DNA of 46,663 nt from Aureococcus anophagefferens (Eukaryota > Sar > Pelagophyceae > Pelagomonadales > Pelagomonadaceae). A program made the translations under genes and the position numbers. This document shows, piece after piece, positions 1 through 9,385 of the stretch (positions are counted from its first letter, which is position 1; each line of letters starts with the position of its first letter). Location of the stretch: contig NW_008705581.1 in NCBI RefSeq assembly GCF_000186865.1, positions 573,817 through 620,479 on the forward strand, written 5' to 3'. The notes under the pieces were generated by a model that did not search any database, was not told the origin of the DNA, and was given only the letters and a program-made list of their open reading frames with translations.

Positions 1-255
1 GAACGCGATGTGCGCCCCCAACGCCCCCACGATGTCGAAGATGTCGAGCAGCATGTCGAGGAGGCCGGACTCGACGAAGTCTGCGATGTCCATGGCGAAA
101 TCGGGGTCTACCGCCGGGTCCATGTCGACACGGATCGTCGCGGTGTCGGCCTTCTTCTGCAGCTTCGCCGTCATCGGCCTGAACGTGAAGAAGACCCTCG
201 TGGTGGGCCAGGAGTTCGACACGCACCAGCCGCGGCGCCGCGTCGACGCTACGCT
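1..255 (-). CDS. Partial hypothetical protein, C-terminal side off the left edge
   Basis: The reverse strand from about 255 down to 1 has an open frame that reads through the window edge without a stop. It includes the stretch PTTRVFFTFRPMTAKLQKKA, then an acidic hydrophobic tail rich in Asp, Leu and Ile. A TAG lies in frame just upstream (about 272), and CCCCTGCAG sits at 253-261 on the reverse strand. I therefore read the left boundary of this exon as a possible 3' splice site, although every ordinary intron placed elsewhere in the window ends in TAG. A second reverse-strand frame is also open here, so the reading is not certain. I do not recognise the family and infer no function. Confidence 0.3.
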
Positions 256-447
256 GCAGGGGTGGGCATGTGAGCTCTACGACTTGGCGGGCGTCTTCCA
301 CTCGTCGGGCGGGACATCGCGACGGACATCTTCCTGCACATGCCCTGCGGCGGCGGCTCGAAAATGTGTGAGCACCGGTTGAAGCGGCTCAGCCTGAGCC
401 GGCGGCGGTATGGGGGCCGGATTACCGGGTAATGCCCGGGAGGCCTC

Positions 448-495
448 GGTAATTACCGGTAATTACCGGGTAATTACCGCAGAAGGGTAATTACC
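448..495. repeat. Left cluster of palindrome GGTAATTACC (4 copies)
   Basis: Perfect 10-bp palindromes GGTAATTACC start at 448, 458, 469 and 486, with degenerate TTACCGGGTAAT copies just before. They stand out as AT-rich sequence in GC-rich surroundings. A similar cluster lies at 814-857. No gene is visible between the two clusters. Confidence 0.9.
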
Positions 496-813
496 CGGTA
501 ATCAGGGCGTCCGCGGACGGCTAGAGGCGGTATGGCGGCTCGAAAGGACCACCGCGAACCCGCGTGTCGACCGAATTCTCTTTTAGGTGGCTTCCACGCG
601 ACAACGCCGGCGGCGCGCTACGGCGTGGGGGGCGTCGCCCGGCGCGCCCGTCGCGACGTCGCGACGAGCAGCCGCTCGGTCGCGGTTTCGCGCCGCGCGT
701 CGACCGCGATGCGAAACACGACCGCGACGGGCCGCGACGCTCGGATCGTCAGCCACGTGTACTAGCGGACCGCGGCCTGTACGCGGATTACCCGGTATCG
801 AATTATGGCACCG

Positions 814-857
814 GGTAATTACCGGTAATTACCGGTAATTACCATTACCGGTAATAT
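814..857. repeat. Right cluster of palindrome GGTAATTACC (3 copies plus half copies)
   Basis: Three head-to-tail perfect copies lie at 814-823, 824-833 and 834-843. They are followed by ATTACCGGTAATATACC and preceded by a degenerate ATTACCCGGTAT at about 788. With the left cluster this brackets about 320 bp (496-813) that holds only chance-looking open frames. The arrangement could be a protein-binding array or the ends of a small non-autonomous element; the sequence alone does not decide. Confidence 0.9.
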
Positions 858-1195
858 ACCGCCAAATTACTCCGGCGGCTATAGGCGGCGGGCCTTGACG
901 GCGGAAACTTTGAAGCAGAGCATGACTTGATTCGGAACCGACCCGACGATACTGGTGTAGACCCTGCGGATGCGGCTGTTGTTGAACGACACCTTCTCCA
1001 CCTTGGTGTTTCCTCGTTCAGAGGTCGTTAAAAGCGGCGGCCTTGGCCACGCGTCGGGACCCCCCGGGCGATGGAAGAGCGTTCGGAGAACAGCCAAGTC
1101 CGATCACCTCGAGAATCGGTGTGTGCTTGAGCTTGGCTCCGACTCGCGCGCGCCCCGACCCGCGCGCGCGCCGCAGCACCAGTCCTGGCCACTGC

Positions 1196-2266
1196 ATGTA
1201 TTTTCCCGACCTCTCCTGGGCGAAGGCGATGGCGAAGAAGAAAGCCGGCTTAAACGTGCGGACGAAGAAGAAGAACGCCGACGTCTGGTCGTTCGCGGAG
1301 GGCGTGCTCGCGTCGGCCGTCGCCGTCGCGCTGGGCTCGGCCGTGCTCCGCGACGCGCGCATCGGCGGCCTCGGGACGTCCAACGGGCGCATCGTGTCCT
1401 TCCTCGCGTCGCTGAACTCCGTCGCGGGCTTTCGGCGGCAGAAGCGCGCCGTCGGCGCGGACGGCGACGACCTCACGCGCACGGAGAAGCGCAAGCGCCT
1501 GGGCCGGCTCCACTCGCTGTCGCCGGGGACGAGCCGGTTGAAGGCCGCGGGCCTCTTCGCGCTCCAGTTCGGCAACAAGTACGGCGCGCAGACCGTCGGC
1601 TCGCTGCTCGTCGGCGCCAAACCCGTGATACTCAAGGGCCCCCGCCACCTCGTCTCCTGGCTGTTGGCATGGTGCCTCGTCCAGCTCGCGCCGGCGGACG
1701 TCGTCTACGACGCCGTCACGCGCCACGCGGCGCTCACGCTCGTCGTCAAGGTCGGCGCGGCGCTCTACAAACTCCGGAAGTTCAACTTCGTCGTCGGCGC
1801 GTGCGAGGGCTGCACCGTGCCCCTGATGATCCTCGCGCAGATCGTCGTCATCGACGGCAACAATTTGTGCTCGCGCCTGTCGACGTGGTGCTGGATCAAG
1901 CGGTTCCGCTTCGACGCCGCGGACGCGCGGCGGGGCCTCAGGGCCGTGCTCCGGCGCGTCGTGCCCATCACCTGCGCGGCCATGCTCGTGCGCTGCTGCG
2001 GCATGGAGGGGTTCCTCGTCGTGACGGACCCGCGCATCACCTACTCGATGCGCGTCGCCGTGCTCTGCGTCTTCCTCAACCGGAACGACGTCGCGGCGCT
2101 CGCCGCGAAGACGCTCCGGGCCTGCCTGCGCGCCGTGCCCGACGAGGTCGCCATCATCAGCAAGCCGCCGCTGTCGCCGCTGTCGACGCCCTGCTGCAGC
2201 CCGGTCGTCGGGCCGAACCGCGCGATGCCCCGGCTGCCGTCGGACCTGAACCTGAAGCAGGACTGA
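1196..2266 (+). CDS. TRIC-type trimeric intracellular cation channel
   Basis: The predicted 356-residue membrane protein resembles the TRIC (TMEM38) family, K+-permeable counter-ion channels of ER/SR-type membranes. The clearest match is the block HLVSWLLAWCLVQLAPADVV followed by a helix ending in LYKLRKFNFVVG. This corresponds to the family signature in which a Trp-rich helix with an acidic residue leads into a basic segment after the second repeat. Several further hydrophobic helices follow, then a Pro/Ser tail. An upstream extension of the frame to 1043 starts only at TTG, so I use the first ATG (1196). A second ATG at 1229 in GCGATGG context, giving MAKKK, is equally plausible. No intron is seen. 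The N-terminal Lys-rich 50 residues are longer than in animal TRICs. Family assignment is by motif reading and is moderately sure. Confidence 0.72.
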   Translation: MYFPDLSWAKAMAKKKAGLNVRTKKKNADVWSFAEGVLASAVAVALGSAVLRDARIGGLGTSNGRIVSFLASLNSVAGFRRQKRAVGADGDDLTRTEKRKRLGRLHSLSPGTSRLKAAGLFALQFGNKYGAQTVGSLLVGAKPVILKGPRHLVSWLLAWCLVQLAPADVVYDAVTRHAALTLVVKVGAALYKLRKFNFVVGACEGCTVPLMILAQIVVIDGNNLCSRLSTWCWIKRFRFDAADARRGLRAVLRRVVPITCAAMLVRCCGMEGFLVVTDPRITYSMRVAVLCVFLNRNDVAALAAKTLRACLRAVPDEVAIISKPPLSPLSTPCCSPVVGPNRAMPRLPSDLNLKQD

Positions 2267-2772
2267 CGCCGCTTGTTTGTGCGCCGTCGGTCTCGACGCC
2301 GCGGATCCCGGCCGCGCCTCGTTGCTTCGAGCCGCGCCCGAACGCCAAGTTAATGTTCGTGTCTCCGACTTCCCGTGGCCGCGCGACCTTTCGAATTTGA
2401 ATCTGCTCGCCGAGCACGTGGTCGGCGGCGGAGGCGGCGGTCGGCGGTGTCGTCTCGGAGATTTAGGAGCGGCAACCTTGCTTTTGTCAGTCGGGGGCGG
2501 GGTTCTGGGAGGTCTTCGCCACAGCCCATCGCAGGCCTCATCGCGCAGAGGACCCCCGGCGTCTTCGCGCTCAAAATTGAATGCTCTGCGGGTGCATCCA
2601 CTCTCCGTGGGAACCGTCCAGCTCGACGCGCGCGCGACGAGTTCGAACGCGTCTCGCAATCGCTGCGACGCAGCAGCGCTGCGCGACACGCATCGCACGG
2701 CCGCGCACACGCAGCACCACCGCTGAAAGCGTTTGAATTTCGGCGCGCGCGCAAGGCCACTTGTTCAAAAAA
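2267..2772. other. Intergenic region between the TRIC and POLA1 genes
   Basis: About 500 bp separates two co-oriented genes. Frames here are open only through high GC. I see no repeat, RNA gene or recognisable promoter box. The last 12 bases before the POLA1 ATG contain an A-run (AAAAAAATGG). Confidence 0.5.
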
Positions 2773-5700
2773 ATGGTGCCGACCGGCGCCCGCAAAACAA
2801 CGCGCCCAACCCACACCACCCACCACGCGCAACCGCCGCGACGCGCGCGACGTCGCGACCCACGCCGCGCGCGCGCCCGGCCCGCGAACTCACGCGCGCG
2901 CGTCCCGCAGGAGCGCTCCCGCCGCACGCTCAGCAAAAAGTCCAAGCGCGGCGACACGCTCGCCGCCCTGCGCGACGCGCGGTCCAAGGGGTCGGCCCTG
3001 GACCGCCTCGAGCTCAAGGAGGAGGAGGACGTCTACGAGCAGGTGAGCGAGGACCAGTACGCGGAGCTCGTGCGCCAGCGGCGCCAGGGCGAGGACTTCG
3101 TCGTCGACGACGACGGCCTGGGCTACTTCGACGACGGCGAGGAGCACCTCGGCGAGGAGGACGTGGACCCGGCGGAGCTCGGCCGGGGCCAGGTCACGGC
3201 GAAGCGCACGACGGCCCACGGCGCGGACGCGGTGAAGAAGGCCAAGAAGCTCAAGGAGGCGCGGTCCGCGGCCGACGGCGACGAGCCGGCCCAGGGCAAC
3301 AAGATGTTTCAGTACCTCGGCGCGCCCGGCGCCCAGCCCAAGAAGAAGCCCCCGCCGAGCCGCGCGGCCGCCGCCGCGCTCGACGGCTTCGACTCGCTCA
3401 TCGACGGCATCGGCGGCGCCGCGCCCGCGCGGACGCCGCGCGCGGCGCCGTCCTTCGGCGCGGGCCTCGGCGCGGGCCTCGGCGGCCTCGCGCGCGCCGC
3501 GCCGCCGAGCCGCCGCGCGGCCGCGCCGTCGGCGCTCGACCGCGCGCAGCTGCCCGTCTCCGGCGGGCGGTCGCTCGCCGCGCCGCGCGCGCGCCTCTCC
3601 TACAGCCAGGCCGCGCCGTTGGCGCCGGCCTGGGGCGGCGAGGTGAGCTTCGACAGCGCGCCCGCCGACGACATGGCCATGGACGGCGTGCTCTTCGCGC
3701 AGCCGGAGGACGACGACGCTCCTATGCCGCCCGCCGAGGAGGACGCCCCGAAGCCCAAGTCGTCGCGCTTCAGCAAGCACGCGGCCAAGGCCGCGGGGCC
3801 CTCCGAGGCGACCCTGAAAGCGCTGGCGGGCCCCGCCGTCGTCAAGGCGGAGGTCAAGGAGGAGGTCGCCGAGGACGACGACGAGGACGCCGTCAAACAG
3901 CCCGAGCGCATGGCCTACGGCGACGAGGACGAGTCGGCGCCCGCGGCGGACCCGTCCTACGGCACGGGCGCGTCCGTCGTCGGCGGGTCCACCGTCGACG
4001 AGGCCAAGTACCTGCGCACGGACGACGACGGCGACCATTGCTGGATGTACTGGCTCGACGTCGTCGAGCAGTCCGGGTCCATCTACCTCGTGGGCAAGGT
4101 GAAGCTCGAGGGCGAGGACGCCTACGCGTCGGCCTGCGTCGTCGTCCGCGACGTCGAGCGGTCCTTCTTCGTGCTGCCGCGCGTCGACCCGGAGTCCGGC
4201 GAGCGCTACCCGATGGCCAAGGTCTGGGCCGAGACGCGCGCGGAGCTCGTGCCGCGGTGCGTGCCCAAGCAGGCGCCCTTCAAGTGCAAGGGCGTCAAGC
4301 GCGGCTACTGCTTCGGCGACGAGTCCGTGCCCCGCGACGACGCGACGGAGTACCTCAAGGTCAAGTACCTCTCGAAGTTCCGGCCGCCGCCGCGCGGCCT
4401 CTGCGACCGCGGCGGCAGGGTCATCGAGAAGATCCTCGGCGCGGGCGCGACGCCCCTCGAGCTCTTCCTCGTGAAGCGCAAGCTCATGGGGCCCTGCTGG
4501 ATCCGCGTCGACAAGCCCAAGGCCCACTCGCCCAAGGTCTCGTGGTGCGCCGTCGAGGTCGAGGTCGCGTCCCCGAAGGCGATCACGTTGGCCCGCGACT
4601 GCCCCTACGCGGCGCCGCCCCTCGTCTGCACGACCATCTCCCTCAAGACCGTCGTCAACCCGAAGACGCACCAGCACGAGATCGTCGCCGTCTCCGCGCT
4701 GACGCACCGCGGCGTCGGCATCGACGGCGCGACGCCCGACGGCGGCCGCGGCGAGGACGAGCGCCTCTTCGCGCCGTCGCCGGGCGCGTCCCACAAGGCC
4801 GGGTCCCGGCGCTGGACCTGCGTGGGCGCGCGGCCCCTGGGCGCGGAGATCGCGGCCGCGACGAAGGGCGCCGCGCGGTTCCCGCGCGATTTGGCGACGG
4901 ACCTCAAGGTCGCGGAGAAGCACGGCTTCCTCAGCGACAAGGGCACGGTGACGTTGGCGCCCAACGAGCGCGCCCTCGTGTCGTGCCTCCTCAGCCGCCT
5001 CCAGCAGGACGACCCGGACGTCTTGGTCGGCCACAACATCCTCGGCTTCGAGCTCGACGTGCTTTTGGGCCGCGCGCTCCACCTCAAGCTCGGCAACGCC
5101 TGGTCCAAGGTCGGCCGCCTCAAGCGCAACAAGCCGCCGAGCCGCTGGAAGGCCGCGAGCGGCCGCGACACGTTCCACGCGTCGGCGACGTGCGGCCGCC
5201 TCATCTGCGACACGTACCTCGCGGCGCGCGAGCACGTCCGCGGCGCGACGACCTACGCGCTCGCGGCGTTGGCGGCGACGCAGCTCGGCGTGCGCGGGCG
5301 CCGCGCGCTCGAGCCCCAGGACGTCGCGCACCTGCTCGGGTCGACGAAGGAGCACGTCGCGGGGCTGCTCCGCCACTCCGCCGAGGACTGCCGCCTCGTG
5401 GAGCGCCTCATGCTCCGGCTGCAGATCATGCCCCTGTCGAAGCAGCTCACGGCCATCTCCGGTAATTTGCTCGCGCGGACGCTCAAGGGCCACCGCGCGG
5501 AGCGCATCGAGTATTTGCTGCTGCACGAGTTCCACCGCATCAAGTACATCGCTCCCGAGAAGCAGCGCTACGACGAGGACTCTGATGATGATTCCAACGG
5601 CAAGAAGGGCAAGAAGCGCGACCGCCACGCGGGCCGCGCCAAGGCCGCGTACCAGGGCGGTTTGGTCCTCGAGCCGAAGAAGGGCTTCTACGACTCGCAC

Positions 5701-7719
5701 GTGCTCCTGCTGGACTTCGCGTCGCTCTACCCGTCGATCATCCAGGAGTACGACATCTGCTTCACGACCATCGACTGGTCCAAGTACGCGCTGCCGGAGA
5801 AGCTCGAGGACGCGCCGGCCGCGAAGCGCCGCGCGGTCGAGGGCGACGACGACGACGCGGGCGACGACGAGGAGGACGACGACGCCGCGCCGGAGCTGCC
5901 GCCGCTGCCGGACCGCGCCGCGGGCGCCACGGGCGGCGGCGTCTTACCGAAGGTGCTCAAGGCCCTCATCGACCGGCGCCGCGAGGTCAAGCAGCTCATC
6001 AAGAAGGAGAAGAACCCGAAGACGCTCGAGACCTACAACATCCGCCAGATGGCGTTGAAGCTCACGGCCAACTCCATGTACGGCTGCCTCGGCTTCTCCC
6101 ACAGCCGCTTCTTCGCCAAGCCGCTCGCGGCGCTCGTGACGTCGCTCGGCCGCGACACTTTGCAGGCCACCGCGGACGTCGCGGAGAAGGAGCTGGGCCT
6201 GGAGGTCATCTACGGCGACACGGACTCCATCATGATCAACACACGCACGGACGACCTGGCCGTGGTGAAGGACCTGGGCAACAAGGTCAAGAAGGCCGTG
6301 AACAAGCGCTACCGGCTTTTAGAGCTCGAGCTCGACGGCATCTTCAAGGCCATGCTCCTCCTCAAGAAGAAGAAGTACGCCGCGCTGGTCGTCAACGAGG
6401 ACCCGAAGACGGGCCAGCTCTCCTACAAGAAGGAGACCAAGGGTTTAGATCTGGTGCGCCGCGACTGGTGCCCGCTGTCGAAAGCCACCGGCACGGCGAT
6501 CCTCGACCACCTGCTCTCCGGCGAGGGCAGCGAGGCCATCGTCTCCGCGGTCAACGCGGTCCTCGAGGACGTGGGCCAGCGCGCGCGGTCCGGCGACGTC
6601 GACGTCGCCGACTACGTCATCACGCGCGGCCTCAACAAGCCCGTCGAGAAGTACCCCGATTCCAAGTCGCAGCCGCACCTCCGCGTCGCCAAGGCCATGC
6701 TCAAGGAGGGCCGCGCGGTCAACGTCGGCGACCACATCCCCTACGTCATCTGTACGGGCAGCGACAAGAACGTCGCGGACCGGTCCTACCACCCTGACGC
6801 CGTCGCGACGGTCACGAAGATCGACGAGGAGAACCGGCCGCCGACCGCCAAGGAGGCGGAGGCGCCGCCCGTCGTCACGCCCGGCTCCTCCGAGAAGCCG
6901 TCGTTGGAGAAGCCCAAGGTCGACGTCGAGTGGTACCTCACGCAGCAGATCCTGCCGCCCATCGCGCGCCTGTGCGAGCCCATCGCGGGCATGAGCCGCG
7001 CTTCCATCGCCGACAAGCTCGGCCTCGACGCGCGCAAGTTCGCCGCGGCCATGGCCCGGTCCCAGTCCGCGCTCGACGAGGCGAACGCGAACATGCGGTC
7101 CTTCACGCCGGCGTCGCTCCAGAGCGACGAGGAGCGCTTCGCGGACTGCCAGCCCCTGGTCGTCGAGTGCGGGAGCTGCAAGCTCCGGTGGCCGCTGCCG
7201 CTCGAGCAGCGCGGCGCGCGCGCGCGCCTCGAGGCCGCGCGCGACGCGGCGACGCCGGCCAAGGCCGCGGCCTGCGCGGCCCTGAGCTGCGGCCACTGCG
7301 GCGCGAAGCTCCTCGGCTACAAGAACGCGGCGTCGTGCTTCTCGCGCGTCTCGGTGGCGCTCCAGATGGCGACGCGCGCGTCCCTCAAGGACTACTACGA
7401 CGGCTGGATGGTCTGCGACGACTCGGCCTGCGGCGCGCGCACGCGCCAGCTCTCCTGCGCGGGCGTCCGCTGCCTGAGCCGCGGCTGCAAGGGCAGGCTC
7501 GTGCCCGAGGCGAACGAGAAGCGCATCTACACGCAGCTCCAGTACTACCGCGCGCTCTTCGACGACGACCGCCTCGCCTGCCCGCCCAAGAGCGACGAGC
7601 GCGAGGTCGCCAAGTTCCTCCAGAAGCAGGTCGCCGACGACATCCAGGCGAGCGCGTACAACTTCGTCCGCCCGTCCATCTTCAACGTCTTCGCCAAGGA
7701 CTTCGCCAAGTACCACTAG
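2773..7719 (+). CDS. POLA1: DNA polymerase alpha catalytic subunit
   Basis: This is a complete family B replicative polymerase of 1648 residues, in one exon as far as can be seen. It extends RNA primers made by primase at origins and on the lagging strand. In order: the pol-alpha N-terminal domain near residues 55-110, with the conserved acidic VDDDGLGYFDDG block; a disordered Ala/Pro linker; an exonuclease-like domain without the catalytic acidic residues, as is normal for the alpha subunit; motif A DFASLYPSI at residue 981; motif B ending NSMYGCLG near 1100; motif C YGDTDS at 1147; and C-terminal metal-binding Cys clusters beginning CGSC at 1466. An acidic loop rich in Asp/Glu lies between motifs A and B. 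The frame is also open from a TTG at 2761, but the first ATG is 2773. A CCCGCAG near 2909 could mark an alternative 5' exon border. The gene ends AKYH and is well separated from its neighbours. Confidence 0.96.
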   Translation: MVPTGARKTTRPTHTTHHAQPPRRARRRDPRRARARPANSRARVPQERSRRTLSKKSKRGDTLAALRDARSKGSALDRLELKEEEDVYEQVSEDQYAELVRQRRQGEDFVVDDDGLGYFDDGEEHLGEEDVDPAELGRGQVTAKRTTAHGADAVKKAKKLKEARSAADGDEPAQGNKMFQYLGAPGAQPKKKPPPSRAAAAALDGFDSLIDGIGGAAPARTPRAAPSFGAGLGAGLGGLARAAPPSRRAAAPSALDRAQLPVSGGRSLAAPRARLSYSQAAPLAPAWGGEVSFDSAPADDMAMDGVLFAQPEDDDAPMPPAEEDAPKPKSSRFSKHAAKAAGPSEATLKALAGPAVVKAEVKEEVAEDDDEDAVKQPERMAYGDEDESAPAADPSYGTGASVVGGSTVDEAKYLRTDDDGDHCWMYWLDVVEQSGSIYLVGKVKLEGEDAYASACVVVRDVERSFFVLPRVDPESGERYPMAKVWAETRAELVPRCVPKQAPFKCKGVKRGYCFGDESVPRDDATEYLKVKYLSKFRPPPRGLCDRGGRVIEKILGAGATPLELFLVKRKLMGPCWIRVDKPKAHSPKVSWCAVEVEVASPKAITLARDCPYAAPPLVCTTISLKTVVNPKTHQHEIVAVSALTHRGVGIDGATPDGGRGEDERLFAPSPGASHKAGSRRWTCVGARPLGAEIAAATKGAARFPRDLATDLKVAEKHGFLSDKGTVTLAPNERALVSCLLSRLQQDDPDVLVGHNILGFELDVLLGRALHLKLGNAWSKVGRLKRNKPPSRWKAASGRDTFHASATCGRLICDTYLAAREHVRGATTYALAALAATQLGVRGRRALEPQDVAHLLGSTKEHVAGLLRHSAEDCRLVERLMLRLQIMPLSKQLTAISGNLLARTLKGHRAERIEYLLLHEFHRIKYIAPEKQRYDEDSDDDSNGKKGKKRDRHAGRAKAAYQGGLVLEPKKGFYDSHVLLLDFASLYPSIIQEYDICFTTIDWSKYALPEKLEDAPAAKRRAVEGDDDDAGDDEEDDDAAPELPPLPDRAAGATGGGVLPKVLKALIDRRREVKQLIKKEKNPKTLETYNIRQMALKLTANSMYGCLGFSHSRFFAKPLAALVTSLGRDTLQATADVAEKELGLEVIYGDTDSIMINTRTDDLAVVKDLGNKVKKAVNKRYRLLELELDGIFKAMLLLKKKKYAALVVNEDPKTGQLSYKKETKGLDLVRRDWCPLSKATGTAILDHLLSGEGSEAIVSAVNAVLEDVGQRARSGDVDVADYVITRGLNKPVEKYPDSKSQPHLRVAKAMLKEGRAVNVGDHIPYVICTGSDKNVADRSYHPDAVATVTKIDEENRPPTAKEAEAPPVVTPGSSEKPSLEKPKVDVEWYLTQQILPPIARLCEPIAGMSRASIADKLGLDARKFAAAMARSQSALDEANANMRSFTPASLQSDEERFADCQPLVVECGSCKLRWPLPLEQRGARARLEAARDAATPAKAAACAALSCGHCGAKLLGYKNAASCFSRVSVALQMATRASLKDYYDGWMVCDDSACGARTRQLSCAGVRCLSRGCKGRLVPEANEKRIYTQLQYYRALFDDDRLACPPKSDEREVAKFLQKQVADDIQASAYNFVRPSIFNVFAKDFAKYH

Positions 7720-8322
7720 AAGCAGCGCCCCGAGGCCCCCCGCTCCCCCCTCCCCGCGGCGGGGGCGCCCGTAAGCGACGCGCAAGCACCGCCGCTTCGG
7801 GGACGCGCCTGTACAGCGCGGTTCGGCCAAACTTTTCGTAGTACGCTGCCTCGCCTGCCGCATCGCGTCGGGACTCTTGGCGCGCACAAATCTAGTCCAC
7901 ACGTGGTGACACAGTTCGCGCGCGCAGCCGGCGCCACGCGACTTGTTCCGCCTTGAACTTCCCTCGGGCCCTCCCTACCCCTGACTACATCTTGAGAGCG
8001 GGGCGCCGCCGCCGCCGCCATAGTTGTACAAAAAGATCGAACTCGGCGAGTGAGCGGTCCCGCGCCGCGCCGGCGCCGGGGGGCTCGTCGCCCTTGGCGA
8101 GGCGCGCGCGCCCGCGCGCGCACGGCCTCGGCTCTCGGGAGGCGTGCGAGGCCCGGCCTCGCGGTCCATCGAGTCGCGAAGGCGTCGCCGACGAGGAACT
8201 GTCTTCGTCGCGCCGCCGAGCCCCGCGCGCCCCCGAAGCCTCCCGATCCGTGCCCCGCTCCTCGCGTTACGCGACCGAGACCCGCATGCCCCCCTCACAG
8301 GCATTCGCGCCATACCAGCAAG
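7720..8322. other. Intergenic, no supported gene
   Basis: The 600 bp after POLA1 hold a C-rich tract (7734-7765, with a CCCGCGGCGGGGG hairpin) and only chance-looking GC-rich open frames on both strands. I see no RNA gene. Confidence 0.5.
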
Positions 8323-8479
8323 ATGAACGCGTTCCTGCTCCTCATCCTCTTCGTCGCCGTGAAGGCCGGCTCCGAGAGCGGCGCCGTCAGCGCCGGCGGC
8401 GGCTCCTTCGACTCCGTGTGCACGGACTCGACGACGTGGCACCAGAAGGGCAAGAAAGACCGAAAGTGCGCGTGGGTCG
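8323..8479 (+). CDS. Secreted protein with lineage-typical Cys/Trp domain, first exon
   Basis: From ATG 8323 the protein starts with a clear signal peptide (MNAFLLLILFVAVKAGSESG). It enters a domain of the form C-x-D-S-T-T-W-x-x-K-G-x-x-x-x-K-C-A-W-V, which recurs in many secreted stramenopile proteins as I recall them. The C-terminal region of the protein at 35147 has the same spacing. Just after AWV a GT occurs (8480-8481) and the frame turns low-complexity. The exon therefore probably ends near 8479, and the rest of the domain should lie downstream. I could not place the next exon. Function unknown; extracellular or endomembrane location is inferred from the signal peptide. Confidence 0.45.
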
Positions 8480-8493
8480 GTGGAGTCGGGCAA

Positions 8494-8554
8494 CTTACCC
8501 TCAACTCCTACCTCAACCTCGGACCTTACCCTCAACTCCTACCTCAACCTCGGA
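8494..8554. repeat. Exact 30-bp tandem duplication, period 31
   Basis: Two identical 30-nt copies starting CTTACCCTCAACTCC lie at 8494-8523 and 8525-8554. They fall in the presumed intron or 3' region of the secreted-protein gene. Identity of both copies points to a recent duplication. Confidence 0.9.
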
Positions 8555-9385
8555 TGGCCTCCGGCCACCTCACCATCGACCTCCATACTCAAGGGCAGCC
8601 TCCCGGCTGCCTGCCCCTAGGTCCCCGGCTCGCTCCCCGCCTCGCCCCTGGCTCGCCTCCGCCCCGCCGGGCACGTGGCAGAAGCCTATTCCCCTCAGTC
8701 CTAAGCGAAGGCAATAGACTCCAGGTTAGACCCACGCGACTACCGCGCGCACCTGCTCTCCACAGCCACCGCGCAGCCGCAGCAACCTTCTCCCTGCACT
8801 CCTTGCACCTCGGAGAACCCGCGACAGCCTCCTCAAGCTGCGCGAGCGCGTCCCCGCGACGCGCGCCTCGACGCCGTCCGCGACGTCGACCCCCTTGCCG
8901 CAGCAGCGGCGCAAGACACGCTTCGGCGTCGGCTCGCCTCTCGAAGGCTGCTACAACACCCCGAACCGCCTGCGCAACATCGCCGGCGACCAGGTGACCA
9001 AGGCCATCAAACCGAGCGAACGCCGGGCGCCGCTGCGCCTTACCGGGCGCCGCGGCGGCCTGCAAGCAGACCTGCGGTGGGTGCTGAGAGCTTCCCCACT
9101 CGCGCGCTACGCAGAAGCAAGCAACCCTGAAGTAAGCGCGGAGGACACCCAGCCAAAGGGTAAGGTAGGCCTCGTCCGAGAATCGCCGGATTTACCGCAG
9201 GTCTATGTTCTTTTGAGTGGCCGCTACTGACATGAACTTACAACGGATCCCATCACGCGGCGTCGGGTTTCGTGAAGCTCGGGCTCCGCTCGGCTGCCGG
9301 AGACGGCTGCTGGAGGGGACGTCTCGCCTCGGGCTTCGCAGGCGTCCGAGCCCCGTCCGCGGTGTTGAGCCTCAACACAAGTTTG
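8555..9385. other. Unassigned region with weak coding signal
   Basis: Open frames run on both strands. One on the plus strand around 8862-8990 has the local GAC/GTC/CTC codon style, and a minus frame at about 8850-9065 also looks protein-like. Neither has a recognisable domain. I call no gene. It may hold later exons of the 8323 gene. Confidence 0.3.

Noticed and set aside
2773..2909. Possible intron at the 5' end of POLA1 ending CCCGCAG
   Set aside because: The frame is continuous and ordinary introns here end TAG. There is no clear donor, so it is kept only as an alternative start.
4800..5400. Loss of exonuclease catalytic residues in POLA1 as a sign of decay
   Set aside because: All alpha-type catalytic subunits lack active proofreading residues; this is normal.
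2890..5700. 936-codon open frame antisense to POLA1, and a 910-codon frame at 2733-5465
   Set aside because: Both are shadows caused by third-position GC. They have no domains and overlap a clear, full-length polymerase gene.
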